NCBI GenBank assembly: GCA_001917125.1
Contig: MNTU01000019.1
Span: 1,625-44,352, forward strand
DNA: 42,728 nt
DNA from: Azospirillum sp. 47_25
GTDB taxonomy: Bacteria; Pseudomonadota; Alphaproteobacteria; RF32; CAG-239
Direction: 5' to 3'
Below are positions 1 to 7,653 of the stretch, piece by piece. Positions within the stretch are counted from its first letter, which is position 1. The number at the start of each line of letters is the position of its first letter. The notes below the pieces were generated by a model, which did no database searches, had not been told where the DNA came from, and saw only the letters and a list, made by a program, of their open reading frames with translations. The position numbers and the translations under genes were made by a program.

Positions 1-13
1 CGATCGTTTTCAT
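1..13 (-). CDS. 5' end of an unidentified gene cut by the window edge
   Basis: Only the first four codons are present, reading Met-Lys-Thr-Ile. They are preceded by a GAGGTG ribosome binding site five bases upstream and by a sigma70-like promoter at 54-82. The promoter, binding site and start codon are properly spaced, so this is probably the start of a real minus-strand gene lying to the left. Nothing can be said about the product. Confidence 0.45.
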
Positions 14-53
14 GATACACCTCGCAGATATAACTGAATCAAAGCCTGAATAC

Positions 54-82
54 AGGTTAACACAAAGGGCGAGCTGTGTCAA
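54..82 (-). promoter_or_regulatory. sigma70-like promoter for the left-edge gene
   Basis: On the minus strand a perfect -35 TTGACA (77-82) is followed by a 17-base spacer and a -10 TAACCT (54-59). The -10 is a modest match. It lies about 40 bases upstream of the start codon at 13. Confidence 0.5.
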
Positions 83-142
83 TACAAAATAAGGAGACGC
101 TTTCTGTAGGACTAAAGATTATAGATATTTCAGATATAAAAA

Positions 143-166
143 AAACACCCCCTCTCGGAGGTGCTT
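143..166 (-). terminator. Rho-independent terminator after ettA
   Basis: On the minus strand a seven-pair stem (CACCTCC, loop GAGA, GGGGGTG) is followed by a run of eight T. It begins about 35 bases after the ettA stop codon. Confidence 0.8.
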
Positions 167-201
167 CTTTTATGACTGTTGCCGCATCCGGCATCTGAAC
201 C

Positions 202-1878
202 TTATGCGAGTTTTTTGTAACGCACCCGATGCGGCTGCACGGCCTCATCACCGAGACGGCGGCGTTTGTCTTTTTCATATTCTTCAAAGTTGCCTTCAAA
301 CCAAACGACTTGGCTGTCTCCTTCATAAGCCAGAATATGCGTAGCCAAACGGTCAAGAAACCAGCGGTCGTGCGAAGTCACGAAAACACAGCCGGGATAT
401 TCCATAATGCCTTCTTCAAGAGAACGCAGCGTATCAACATCCAAATCATTGGTCGGCTCGTCAAGCAGAATAACATTGGCGCCTTTGCGCAACATCTTCG
501 CCAAATGAACACGGTTGCGTTCGCCGCCGGAAAGCTGCCCGACTTTTTTCTGCTGGTCGGTGCCTTTAAAGTTAAACTGCCCGACATAAGCGCGCGACGG
601 CATCTGCTTTTTGCCCAGCTCAATAATATCCAGCCCGTCTGAAATTTCCTCCCACACGGTTTTGTTCGGATCAAGCTCTTCACGAGACTGGTCAACATAG
701 CCCAAATCAACCGTTTCACCGATTCTGATTTCGCCGGCATCAGGCTTTTCCTGCCCGGTAATCATACGAAACAGTGTCGTCTTACCGGCACCGTTAGGCC
801 CGATAATACCGACAATCGCCCCCTTCGGAACCTTAAACGACAGATTGTCAATCAACAACCGGTCGCCGTAACCTTTGGAAATGCCGTTGGCTTCAACCAC
901 CAAATCGCCCAGACGATCCGTCATCGGAATAGAAATATGCGCCTGCGTAATCTTCTCCTTGCCTGATTCGGCCAACAGTTCTTCATAAGCATTGATACGC
1001 GCTTTTGACTTGGCCTGGCGGGCTTTCGGATTTTTACGGATCCATTCCAGCTCATTGGCCAAAGTCCGCTGCCGGGAAGTTTCCTCGCGAGATTCCTGCT
1101 CCAGGCGTTTCTGTTTTTGTTCCAGCCAGGAACTGTAATTGCCTTCATAAGGAATCCCCTGACCGCGGTCCAGTTCCAAAATCCACCCGGTAACATTATC
1201 AAGGAAATAACGGTCATGAGTCACCATAACCACCGTTCCGCTGTAATCTTTAAGATGCTGTTCCAGCCAAGCTACCGATTCGGCATCCAAATGGTTGGTC
1301 GGTTCGTCAAGCAGCAGCATGTCCGGTTTCTGCAAAAGCAAACGACACAGCGCCACCCGGCGTTTTTCGCCGCCGGAAAGTTTGGTCACATCGGCATCAG
1401 CCGGCGGACAGCGCAGCGCATCCATGGCAATTTCAATCGTGCGTTCCAAATCCCAACCGTTGCAGGCATCGATTTTTTCCTGCAGTTCGGCCTGTTCATT
1501 GATAAGGTCATTCATTTCCTCATCGCTCATCGGCTCGGCAAAGCGGGCGGAAACTTCTTCAAATTTCTTCAGCAGGTCACGGGTTTCACCCAAACCGTCC
1601 ATAATATTTTCCATCACGTTTTTATTCGGATCAAGTTTCGGCTCCTGTTCCAGATAGCCGACCTTAACACCCTCGGCGGCCCAGGCCTCGCCGTTAAATT
1701 CCTTGTCCACCCCGGCCATAATCTTTAACAAAGTTGACTTACCGGCACCGTTAACACCGAGCACGCCGATTTTGGCTCCCGGCAGAAACGACAGCGTAAT
1801 TCCCTTAAACAGTTCTTTTCCGCCCGGAAAAACTTTGGTTAAATTTTGCATGACATAGACGTATTGATATGCGGCCAT
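202..1878 (-). CDS. ettA: Energy-dependent translational throttle protein EttA (ABC-F ATPase)
   Basis: A soluble ABC-F ATPase with two nucleotide-binding domains and no membrane segment. In the known family EttA binds the ribosomal E site and gates entry into elongation according to the ATP/ADP ratio. Domain 1 has Walker [10 protein letters not shown] (about residues 41-49), signature LSGGE (167-171) and Walker B MLLLDEP (187-193). A charged linker follows around 250-300. Domain 2 has GPNGAGKTT (360-368), LSGGE (449-453) and ILLDEP (470-475). The start chosen gives 558 residues, close to the 555 of the E. coli protein, and has GGAG 12 bases upstream; an in-frame ATG six codons earlier is possible. 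It has its own promoter at 1924-1951 and its own terminator. Confidence 0.93.
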   Translation of the reverse strand: MAAYQYVYVMQNLTKVFPGGKELFKGITLSFLPGAKIGVLGVNGAGKSTLLKIMAGVDKEFNGEAWAAEGVKVGYLEQEPKLDPNKNVMENIMDGLGETRDLLKKFEEVSARFAEPMSDEEMNDLINEQAELQEKIDACNGWDLERTIEIAMDALRCPPADADVTKLSGGEKRRVALCRLLLQKPDMLLLDEPTNHLDAESVAWLEQHLKDYSGTVVMVTHDRYFLDNVTGWILELDRGQGIPYEGNYSSWLEQKQKRLEQESREETSRQRTLANELEWIRKNPKARQAKSKARINAYEELLAESGKEKITQAHISIPMTDRLGDLVVEANGISKGYGDRLLIDNLSFKVPKGAIVGIIGPNGAGKTTLFRMITGQEKPDAGEIRIGETVDLGYVDQSREELDPNKTVWEEISDGLDIIELGKKQMPSRAYVGQFNFKGTDQQKKVGQLSGGERNRVHLAKMLRKGANVILLDEPTNDLDVDTLRSLEEGIMEYPGCVFVTSHDRWFLDRLATHILAYEGDSQVVWFEGNFEEYEKDKRRRLGDEAVQPHRVRYKKLA

Positions 1879-1923
1879 TTTATTATCTTGCTCCATATGA
1901 ATGTAATTGTTGTGTTGTCGGTG

Positions 1924-1951
1924 AGTATAACGGAAAAAGCGCAAGTTGCAA
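1924..1951 (-). promoter_or_regulatory. promoter of ettA
   Basis: Minus-strand -35 TTGCAA (1946-1951), 16-base spacer and -10 TATACT (1924-1929). The predicted start of transcription is about 40 bases before the ettA start codon, in the gap after the upstream secreted-protein gene. Confidence 0.5.
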
Positions 1952-1957
1952 TCTTTA

Positions 1958-2644
1958 TTAATAAGAGCGCTTAATATGCCCGATTGAACTCTCGCCCGAA
2001 TAAGAAGAACCGGACGAAGAAACGGAACTTTCTGCAGGTGCATTCACCTGCTGCAGCTCAACGCCGGCAAAGCCTGCCGGTTCAATAATCGCCGGAGCAG
2101 ACTGCCCGGGCACATAATCCGGATTGGAAACCGGAGCACTGTCAGTTCTGAACTGCAAAGCACCTGCCGGAACCCGTCGGTTTGCCCGTTTTTTATAAAT
2201 TCTCTCCGCCTCGCTGCGTCCGTTATCGCCTTTTTTATAAACCAGAGTCGCGTCATAAGGGTTGCGCGGCGTAAAAATCTGTCCGTCAGGCATTTTAATG
2301 GTTCCGTCGGCATAAAGCGTCGCCCTGAAAATCAGCTGGTTGTCAAACCGGCGGTTAATCTGCGCACATTCGAAAAAACCGTCCATCTGTTTGGAAATAT
2401 AAGCATCGGCTTTGGCTTCGTTATAAACCCGCATACCCTCCGCCTGCTGGCGGTCGGAAGAAGCCTTGGTAATCAAAATCGCCCTCGCCAGCATTTCAAA
2501 AGTGTCAAATTTGGATGCTCCACAAGCCAGCCCCTGCCCGGAGACAATCCCCAAAGCCTTCACCTCTTCCAGATACGGTTCGGCTGAGCGCGCCGTTGCG
2601 GCATTTAACAACAAAACTAAAACAGCAAGAACAATCTTTTTCAT
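1958..2644 (-). CDS. Secreted or periplasmic protein of unknown function
   Basis: I do not recognise this 228-residue protein. Residues 1-20 form a classical signal peptide: MKK, a hydrophobic core, then an Ala-rich site ending near ATARSA. The mature part is hydrophilic, with three scattered Cys (two in the first third) that could form a disulfide. The C-terminal 30 residues are low-complexity Ser/Gly. The middle has a short passage, [13 protein letters not shown], that resembles a beta hairpin. It lies 80 bases upstream of ettA on the same strand, but ettA appears to have its own promoter. It is presumably exported; no enzymatic motif is visible. Confidence 0.8.
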   Translation of the reverse strand: MKKIVLAVLVLLLNAATARSAEPYLEEVKALGIVSGQGLACGASKFDTFEMLARAILITKASSDRQQAEGMRVYNEAKADAYISKQMDGFFECAQINRRFDNQLIFRATLYADGTIKMPDGQIFTPRNPYDATLVYKKGDNGRSEAERIYKKRANRRVPAGALQFRTDSAPVSNPDYVPGQSAPAIIEPAGFAGVELQQVNAPAESSVSSSGSSYSGESSIGHIKRSY

Positions 2645-2735
2645 TTTTCACCTTAACTTACAGCCCCGATTATAAAAACTTTTTGCCGAAAAGCAAACAG
2701 TGTCTTACTTTTTTACCAAGTTTCTAAAAATAGAG

Positions 2736-2764
2736 TTGACAAAGCTTATGTTTTAGAATATGTT
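2736..2764 (+). promoter_or_regulatory. promoter of rpmJ
   Basis: -35 TTGACA (2736-2741), 17-base spacer and -10 TATGTT (2759-2764), about 30 bases before the rpmJ start codon. AAGGAAAT just before the ATG is the ribosome binding site. Confidence 0.7.
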
Positions 2765-2795
2765 GCGGGCAAACATATCGTATAAGGAAATAAAA

Positions 2796-2921
2796 ATGAA
2801 AGTCTACAGTTCTTTAAAATCAAAGAAAGTACGCGATAAAGATTGCAAGGTCGTTCGTCGCAAAGGCCGCGTATATGTCATCAATAAAAAGAACCCGAAG
2901 CTCAAAGCTCGCCAAGGTTAA
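2796..2921 (+). CDS. rpmJ: Ribosomal protein L36 (bL36), zinc-free form
   Basis: A 41-residue basic protein beginning [11 protein letters not shown] and ending [10 protein letters not shown], recognisable as bL36. It keeps only one Cys (in DCKVV). The zinc-ligand set C-x2-C...C...H of the C+ form is therefore missing, and this is the C- (zinc-independent) type usual in alphaproteobacteria. It is a single-gene unit with its own promoter and terminator. It is not in the spc operon, where many bacteria keep rpmJ after secY. Confidence 0.93.
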   Translation: MKVYSSLKSKKVRDKDCKVVRRKGRVYVINKKNPKLKARQG

Positions 2922-2948
2922 TATTGATAAGTTTGATTTTGTTTTATT

Positions 2949-2979
2949 AAAAAACCCGCAGTTTTCAAGCGGGTTTTTT
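2949..2979 (+). terminator. Rho-independent terminator after rpmJ
   Basis: A stem of A-run plus CCCGC pairs with GCGGG, followed by seven T. It starts about 27 bases after the rpmJ stop. Confidence 0.85.
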
Positions 2980-3080
2980 GTTATATCAAAGAATCAGAAA
3001 ATTAAACCGTAAATTTGATAAAGGCCTGTGCTGCAAAGTAATTTTTGAACGCTCCCAAACTAAAAGTTTAAATAGCGTAA

Positions 3081-3208
3081 AATAAATTTGGAGAATGAGT
3101 TGAGTAGTAGGCGTTGAGGGCGAAAGTACCGCAGCGTAGACAGACCTACGTGAGGACACTTTCGTCCCGAAAACAACGCACTAATCAACCATTATACAAA
3201 TTTATTCC
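3081..3208. repeat. Long imperfect palindrome, copy 1 of a dispersed intergenic element
   Basis: About 128 bases that fold back on themselves almost end to end. The outer arm AATAAATTTG pairs with CAAATTTATT, a middle arm CGAAAGT (3121-3127) with ACTTTCG (3158-3164), and an inner stem GCGTAG with CTACGT. The central part GAAAGTACCGCAGCGTA...TACGTGAG recurs at 14741-14774, so this is a repeat family. It fills the gap between convergent rpmJ and pyk and overlaps the pyk stop codon at 3202-3204. No ORF is supported in it. Confidence 0.75.
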
Positions 3209-4629
3209 GGGATGTAAACCGTATGCAGCATATTCGTCCGCCCCTTCTTGCCGAGCGGAAAACCGGCGGTAATAATAATATGCTGCCCCGGTTTGGCAAA
3301 TCCGTTTTCAACCGCTATCTTTTTGGCAATATCTTCAATCTTGTCAAAGCTCTTAAAGCCCTCTTTATTGACAAAGCTCTTGGCCCCCCAGACAATTCCC
3401 ATGCGGCGGGCAACTTCCAAATCCGGCGTAATTGCCAAAATCGGCAGATTCGGACGCTCGCGGGCCGTCAAAAACGTTGTCAGACCGGAAGACGTATAAG
3501 TAACGATTGCCGCAACTTTTTTCAAAACATTTGACACTTCACTGGCGGCAAAAGTAATGGAATCGGCTTCTCCGGCACAGCAGGGCTTCAAACGGGAAGA
3601 CTGCATCAGCGTATAAAACAGCGGATCGGCCTCAACCTGCTGAATGATATTGTTCATCATCTGAACCGCTTCAACCGGAAAATCGCCGGCAGCCGTCTCT
3701 GCCGAAAGCATAACCGTATCGGCACCGTCATAAACTGCGGTCGCCACATCGGAAACTTCTGCCCGGGTCGGAGTCGGCGCTTTAATCATCGATTCCAGCA
3801 TCTGCGTGGCAATAATTACCGGACGGCCATATTTGCGGCAGGCGGCAACAATCTTTTTCTGCATAACCGGAACCGTCTGAATCGGACATTCAACGCCCAA
3901 ATCGCCGCGGGCAACCATAATAGCGTCCGACAGTTGGATAATATCGTCCAGTTCCTCAATCGCACTCGGCTTTTCCAGCTTGGAAACAATCCAGGCCCGT
4001 CCGTTAATCAGGCTGCGTGCTTCGCGCACGTCTTCCGCCTGCTGAACAAACGACAGGCTGATCCAATCCACGCCAAGCTTAAGCGCAAATTCAATATCGT
4101 CGCGGTCTTTCTCGGTAATTGCCGAAATCGGCAGTTTGATATTCGGCAGATTAACCCCCTTATGGCTGGACAAAGGCCCGCCGACCACCACGGTGGTAAC
4201 GGCATGCGAGTCGTCGCAATCTTCAACATGAAGCCGGATATTCCCGTCATTCAGCAACAAATCGTCACCCGGTTTCAATGCGGCAAAAATCTCTTTATGC
4301 GGCAAATTGACACGGGTCTCGTCACCCGGCGTGCTGTCCATGTCCAACACGAATTTCTGGCCGTTTTTCAATTCGATTTTATCATTCTTAAACAAACCGA
4401 CGCGAAGCTTTGGCCCCTGCATGTCCGCCACAATCGTAATATGCAGATTTTTCTCTTTCGCCAACTTCCGTACAATATTGTAGCGCTCTTTGTGCTCAGC
4501 ATGCGTTCCGTGGCTGAAATTGAAACGAAAAGCATCCGCTCCGGCATCAATTAACTGTTCGATTTTTTCCCTGGTCGCGGTAGACGGCCCGATAGTCGCT
4601 AAAATTTTCGTACGAGTTTTCTGTGGCAT
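3202..4629 (-). CDS. pyk: Pyruvate kinase
   Basis: The last step of glycolysis: phosphoenolpyruvate plus ADP gives pyruvate plus ATP, in the cytoplasm. The 475-residue length is normal. Visible family signatures are TKILATIGPST at the N terminus, RFNFSHG (35-41, substrate/K+ site), the catalytic-lysine region IVSKLEKPSAIEELD, the metal site VARGDLGVE, and the family signature ATQMLESM...PTRAEVSDVA with MLSAETA shortly after. The C-terminal domain ends FPLGKKGRTNMLHTVYIPE. The start has AAGGAT nine bases upstream. It is a single gene, divergent from gapR. Confidence 0.96.
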   Translation of the reverse strand: MPQKTRTKILATIGPSTATREKIEQLIDAGADAFRFNFSHGTHAEHKERYNIVRKLAKEKNLHITIVADMQGPKLRVGLFKNDKIELKNGQKFVLDMDSTPGDETRVNLPHKEIFAALKPGDDLLLNDGNIRLHVEDCDDSHAVTTVVVGGPLSSHKGVNLPNIKLPISAITEKDRDDIEFALKLGVDWISLSFVQQAEDVREARSLINGRAWIVSKLEKPSAIEELDDIIQLSDAIMVARGDLGVECPIQTVPVMQKKIVAACRKYGRPVIIATQMLESMIKAPTPTRAEVSDVATAVYDGADTVMLSAETAAGDFPVEAVQMMNNIIQQVEADPLFYTLMQSSRLKPCCAGEADSITFAASEVSNVLKKVAAIVTYTSSGLTTFLTARERPNLPILAITPDLEVARRMGIVWGAKSFVNKEGFKSFDKIEDIAKKIAVENGFAKPGQHIIITAGFPLGKKGRTNMLHTVYIPE

Positions 4630-4730
4630 ATTATTATATCCTTATGGTTAAACCTTTTCTGAGCGGTAATATAACAACAAATATATTAATAAGCTATTTA
4701 TTTAAACCGTTTGTCAGACGAATTTATTAC

Positions 4731-4759
4731 TTGTCAAAAAGCTCAGGCTTTGCTAAAGT
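4731..4759 (+). promoter_or_regulatory. promoter of gapR-like gene
   Basis: -35 TTGTCA (4731-4736), 17-base spacer and -10 TAAAGT (4754-4759), about 45 bases before the start codon at 4807. Confidence 0.5.
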
Positions 4760-4806
4760 CTGCGCAAACATATCTCAACGGTTTTTAAAAACAAGGAGTG
4801 ATAAAC

Positions 4807-5049
4807 ATGACTGAAGTTGGCGGCATTGCCGTAGATAGACTGCGTTCCCTGATTGAAAGAATTGAACGCCTTGAAGAAGAAAAAGCGGCAATCGCATCAG
4901 ATATCCGCGATATTTTTGCCGAAGCGAAAGGCGCCGGATTTGACGTTAAAATCATGCGGACGATTCTCAAATTGCGCAAAATGAACGCCGCTGACCGCGA
5001 CGAACAGGAAATCCTTTTGGAAACCTACCGCAAAGCATTAGACATGTAA
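4807..5049 (+). CDS. gapR: GapR-family (DUF2312) nucleoid-associated protein
   Basis: An 80-residue coiled-coil protein. The helix LRSLIERIERLEEEKAAIASDIRDIF and the following EAKGAGFDVKIMRTILKLRKM are the DUF2312 signature. In Caulobacter GapR binds AT-rich, overtwisted DNA ahead of moving polymerases and is important for chromosome replication. The family is largely confined to alphaproteobacteria, so it is a good lineage marker. AAGGAG lies eight bases before the ATG at 4807, which decides against the in-frame ATG three codons upstream. It is transcribed alone, from its own promoter to a terminator at 5050. Confidence 0.92.
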   Translation: MTEVGGIAVDRLRSLIERIERLEEEKAAIASDIRDIFAEAKGAGFDVKIMRTILKLRKMNAADRDEQEILLETYRKALDM

Positions 5050-5081
5050 AAAAAAAGCCCCTCAAAAGAGGGGCTTTTTTT
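5050..5081. terminator. Bidirectional terminator between gapR and the chromate transporter pair
   Basis: The perfect stem AGCCCCTC / GAGGGGCT with an AAAA loop is flanked by an A-run on the left and a T-run on the right. It can therefore end transcription from both convergent sides. Confidence 0.9.
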
Positions 5082-5598
5082 ACAACCTCAACACCAAACC
5101 GACAATCGCTCCCAGGCAAATATAAACAATCGGGTGTCCTTTAACCCAATGTATCGCCGCCAGGAAAGCCAGACCGATAAGCGCATTTTCCCAGCTCACC
5201 CATGCCAGCTTGGCAATGGCTATTCCTGCAAACAAAATAAGCGCCAGCACCGCCGGACGAACCCCGCCCAGCAAGTCCTGCAAACAGGACGAACTCCCGA
5301 AACGGCGCAACAATTTGGCTATCATTACAATAATAATAACCGAAGGAGCCACCAAACCGATGGTTGCGGCCAAGGCGCCCCCGATGCCGGCTGTCGAATA
5401 GCCGACATAAGTTGCCATATTAACCCCCAACGGTCCGGGCGTTGATTCGGAAACGGCAATCATATCCGCCAGTTCCTGCGTCGTAAACCAGTCATAACGT
5501 GCCGTCAAATCAAACAAAAAAGGCACCGTAACCAAACCGCCGCCAATGGCGAACAAACCGATTTTAAAAAACTCGTAAAACAACAGCCAGTAAATCAT
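5080..5598 (-). CDS. Chromate transporter family protein, half-size subunit
   Basis: A 172-residue integral membrane protein of the CHR family. It shows the FFKIGLFAIGGGLVTVPFL motif near the N terminus, SESTPGPLGVNMATYVGY, and at least four later hydrophobic segments. CHR proteins are known as chromate/sulfate transporters, but many members have untested substrates. The gene overlaps its partner upstream by four bases (ATGA), so the two are translationally coupled and probably form a heterodimer equal to one long-chain ChrA. The symbol is left blank because chromate transport itself cannot be read from the sequence. Confidence 0.9.
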   Translation of the reverse strand: MIYWLLFYEFFKIGLFAIGGGLVTVPFLFDLTARYDWFTTQELADMIAVSESTPGPLGVNMATYVGYSTAGIGGALAATIGLVAPSVIIIVMIAKLLRRFGSSSCLQDLLGGVRPAVLALILFAGIAIAKLAWVSWENALIGLAFLAAIHWVKGHPIVYICLGAIVGLVLRL

Positions 5599-6134
5599 TT
5601 ATGTCTCTCCTGTCGATATTGCGCCAAACCGACAGCCGCCGCCAAAAGTACAATAACAATCGGCGACAGGTTAAAAGCCAGCAGCGCAGCCAAAGCCAGC
5701 AAAAAAACCGCCCAATCCGTTTTCCGCCGTACCGCCTTTTTCCAAAGGCTGAAAACGGCTTCTGCAATTAATGCCGCAACCACAATACGAATACCGGCAA
5801 AAGCATGAGCAACATACGGATTGTCCATATACAAATTAAGTACATGCGCCAGCGACATAATGATAATCAGCGAAGGCGAAACCATTCCCAGCGTAGCCAC
5901 GACGGCGCCCGTGCTCCGCGCTCTTTTATAGCCGATGAAAGTAGCTACGTTAATGGCGATAATCCCCGGAGTCGATTGGCCGATGCAATAATAATCCATC
6001 AGTTCTTCATCACTGCTCCATTTCTTTTTCCGCACCAGTTCCGCCTGCAGCAGCGGAATCATCGCATAGCCGCCGCCAAAAGTAAACAGGCCTATTTTGA
6101 AAAAAGTCATAAATAAATCCGCTAATATTTTCAT
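5595..6134 (-). CDS. Chromate transporter family protein, half-size subunit
   Basis: A 179-residue membrane protein homologous to the gene that follows it. It has FFKIGLFTFGGGYAMIPLLQ near the N terminus, the motif GQSTPGIIAINVATFIGYKR, and several hydrophobic helices. It is the first gene of a two-gene operon and its stop overlaps the start of the second subunit. Short-chain CHR proteins usually come as such pairs with opposite membrane topologies. The start follows the divergent intergenic region shared with the pnt operon. Substrate is unknown; chromate, sulfate or another oxyanion are the family possibilities. Confidence 0.9.
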   Translation of the reverse strand: MKILADLFMTFFKIGLFTFGGGYAMIPLLQAELVRKKKWSSDEELMDYYCIGQSTPGIIAINVATFIGYKRARSTGAVVATLGMVSPSLIIIMSLAHVLNLYMDNPYVAHAFAGIRIVVAALIAEAVFSLWKKAVRRKTDWAVFLLALAALLAFNLSPIVIVLLAAAVGLAQYRQERHK

Positions 6135-6151
6135 ATCCGTAAATTTTCCGT

Positions 6152-6180
6152 TGTTAACGCTCCCTAAACTTACTATATTA
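6152..6180 (+). promoter_or_regulatory. promoter of the pntAA-pntAB-pntB operon
   Basis: -35 TTGTTA (6152-6157), 17-base spacer and -10 TATATT (6175-6180), about 43 bases before the pntAA start. CCGGAGGATAAATT directly precedes the ATG. Confidence 0.55.
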
Positions 6181-6222
6181 TCCTTATCTTAAAAACTTTA
6201 AATTTCAGCCGGAGGATAAATT

Positions 6223-7350
6223 ATGCTGATAGCCGTTCCCAAAGAGATAAAACCCGGAGAAACACGGGTTGCCGCCACACCGGACATCGTTCAAAAATAC
6301 AAATTCATGGGGCTTGACGTTCAGGTACAAAGCGGCGCCGGCGAAGCTTCCGGCTTCAGCGACCGGGACTATCTCAATGCCGGAGCCGAAATCAAAAAAA
6401 ATGCGGCCGACACTTATAAAAAAGCTGACATTATCCTCAAAATATGGGCGCCGGAAGCTGAAGAGGACGGCTTTCTCAAAGCCGGAACCGCCGTTTTTGC
6501 CAACTTTCAGGCTCTTACACATCGCGGCCGGATCGAAACCTTTGCCCACCTGGGATTGACCTGTTTCGCCCTGGAATTGATGCCGCGCATCTCCCGCGCC
6601 CAAAGCATGGATATTCTGTCTTCCCAGAGCAACCTTGCCGGTTATAAAGCCGTTATCGAAGCCGTCTGCAAACTGCCCTCAGCCGTGCCGATGATGATGA
6701 CCGCCGCCGGCACAATCGCCCCGGCCAAAGCTTTAATTCTCGGTGCCGGCGTTGCCGGATTGCAGGCGATTGCCACCGCCAAACGGCTCGGCGCCGTGGT
6801 GTTCGCATCCGACGTCCGCCCTCAGGTTAAGGAACAGGTCGAATCCCTCGGCGGCAGATTCGTTGAAGTCAAATCCGATGAAAATTTTGAAACCGCCGGA
6901 GGTTATGCCCGCGAAACTTCGGCCGAATATAAACAGAAACAACAGGAAGCCGTCGCCGAACAACTGGCCAAAACCAATTTTGCCGTTACCACCGCGCTGA
7001 TTCCCGGACTGCCGGCACCGCGGTTAATCACCAAAGCCATGCTTTCCGCCATGCCGGCCGGCGCGGTCGTAGTTGATATGGCTTCTTCCGCCGGCGGCAA
7101 CGTCGAAGGGTCGGAAGACGGCAAAACCATCGTTATCAACGGCGTTACCGTTATCGGCAATTCTAATCTTGCCGCCTCGCTTCCGGCTTCTGCCAGCCCG
7201 CTGTATGCCAAAAACATTCTTAATTTCCTCGATACAATGTATAACAAGGAGGAAAAGAGCCTCAATTACAACTTTGAAGACGAACTGATCAAAGGCACCT
7301 GCCTTTGCTATAACGGTAAAATGATTCACCCTTCATTCACGGGAGCATAA
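6223..7350 (+). CDS. pntAA: NAD(P) transhydrogenase subunit alpha, part 1 (NAD(H)-binding domain I)
   Basis: The peripheral domain of proton-translocating transhydrogenase, which reduces NADP+ with NADH at the expense of the proton gradient. The 375 residues begin MLIAVPKEIKPGETRVAATP, the alanine dehydrogenase/PNT N-terminal domain. RAQSMDILSSQSNLAGYKAV lies at about 125-144, and the Rossmann motif GAGVAGLQA at 174-182. It ends without the membrane part, which is a separate gene three bases downstream; this is the split form common in alphaproteobacteria. It is the first gene of the three-gene operon. The strong ribosome binding site fixes the start. Confidence 0.95.
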   Translation: MLIAVPKEIKPGETRVAATPDIVQKYKFMGLDVQVQSGAGEASGFSDRDYLNAGAEIKKNAADTYKKADIILKIWAPEAEEDGFLKAGTAVFANFQALTHRGRIETFAHLGLTCFALELMPRISRAQSMDILSSQSNLAGYKAVIEAVCKLPSAVPMMMTAAGTIAPAKALILGAGVAGLQAIATAKRLGAVVFASDVRPQVKEQVESLGGRFVEVKSDENFETAGGYARETSAEYKQKQQEAVAEQLAKTNFAVTTALIPGLPAPRLITKAMLSAMPAGAVVVDMASSAGGNVEGSEDGKTIVINGVTVIGNSNLAASLPASASPLYAKNILNFLDTMYNKEEKSLNYNFEDELIKGTCLCYNGKMIHPSFTGA

Positions 7351-7353
7351 AAC

Positions 7354-7653
7354 ATGGACATCTGGACCTTATTAACAATTTTGACTTTAGCCTGCTTTGT
7401 CGGCTATTTCGTCGTCTGGGGCGTCACTCCGGCGCTGCATTCGCCGTTGATGAGCGTTTCCAACGCCATCTCCGGCATCGTCATCGTCGGCGCTTTGATT
7501 ACGGCAGGCATTTCGGAATTTAACGATTCCAAAACAATGGGACTGATTGCCGTTTTTCTCGCTGCAATTAACATTTTCGGCGGTTTTGCCGTTTCCCACC
7601 GCATGCTGCTGATGTTCAAAAAGAAAAAAATCAAAAATTCGGAGAACAAATAA
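7354..7653 (+). CDS. pntAB: NAD(P) transhydrogenase subunit alpha, part 2 (membrane domain)
   Basis: A 99-residue membrane protein with three or four hydrophobic helices. Motifs such as HSPLMSVSNAISGIVIVGAL are typical of the transhydrogenase alpha-subunit transmembrane domain, part of the proton channel. The C terminus is a short Lys-rich tail. It sits between pntAA (three-base gap) and pntB (one-base stop/start overlap, TAATG), so the subunits are translationally coupled. Confidence 0.94.
   Translation: MDIWTLLTILTLACFVGYFVVWGVTPALHSPLMSVSNAISGIVIVGALITAGISEFNDSKTMGLIAVFLAAINIFGGFAVSHRMLLMFKKKKIKNSENK

Noticed and set aside
229..642. Open frames antisense to ettA, and the similar antisense frames over pyk, the r-protein genes and the hydrogenase
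   Set aside because: They lie entirely within strongly supported genes on the other strand, have no ribosome binding sites, and their protein sequences look random.
1955..1976. CtrA-type site (TTAA-N7-TTAA) near the end of the secreted protein gene
   Set aside because: The spacing between TTAA halves is nine, not seven, and the position is inside a coding region.
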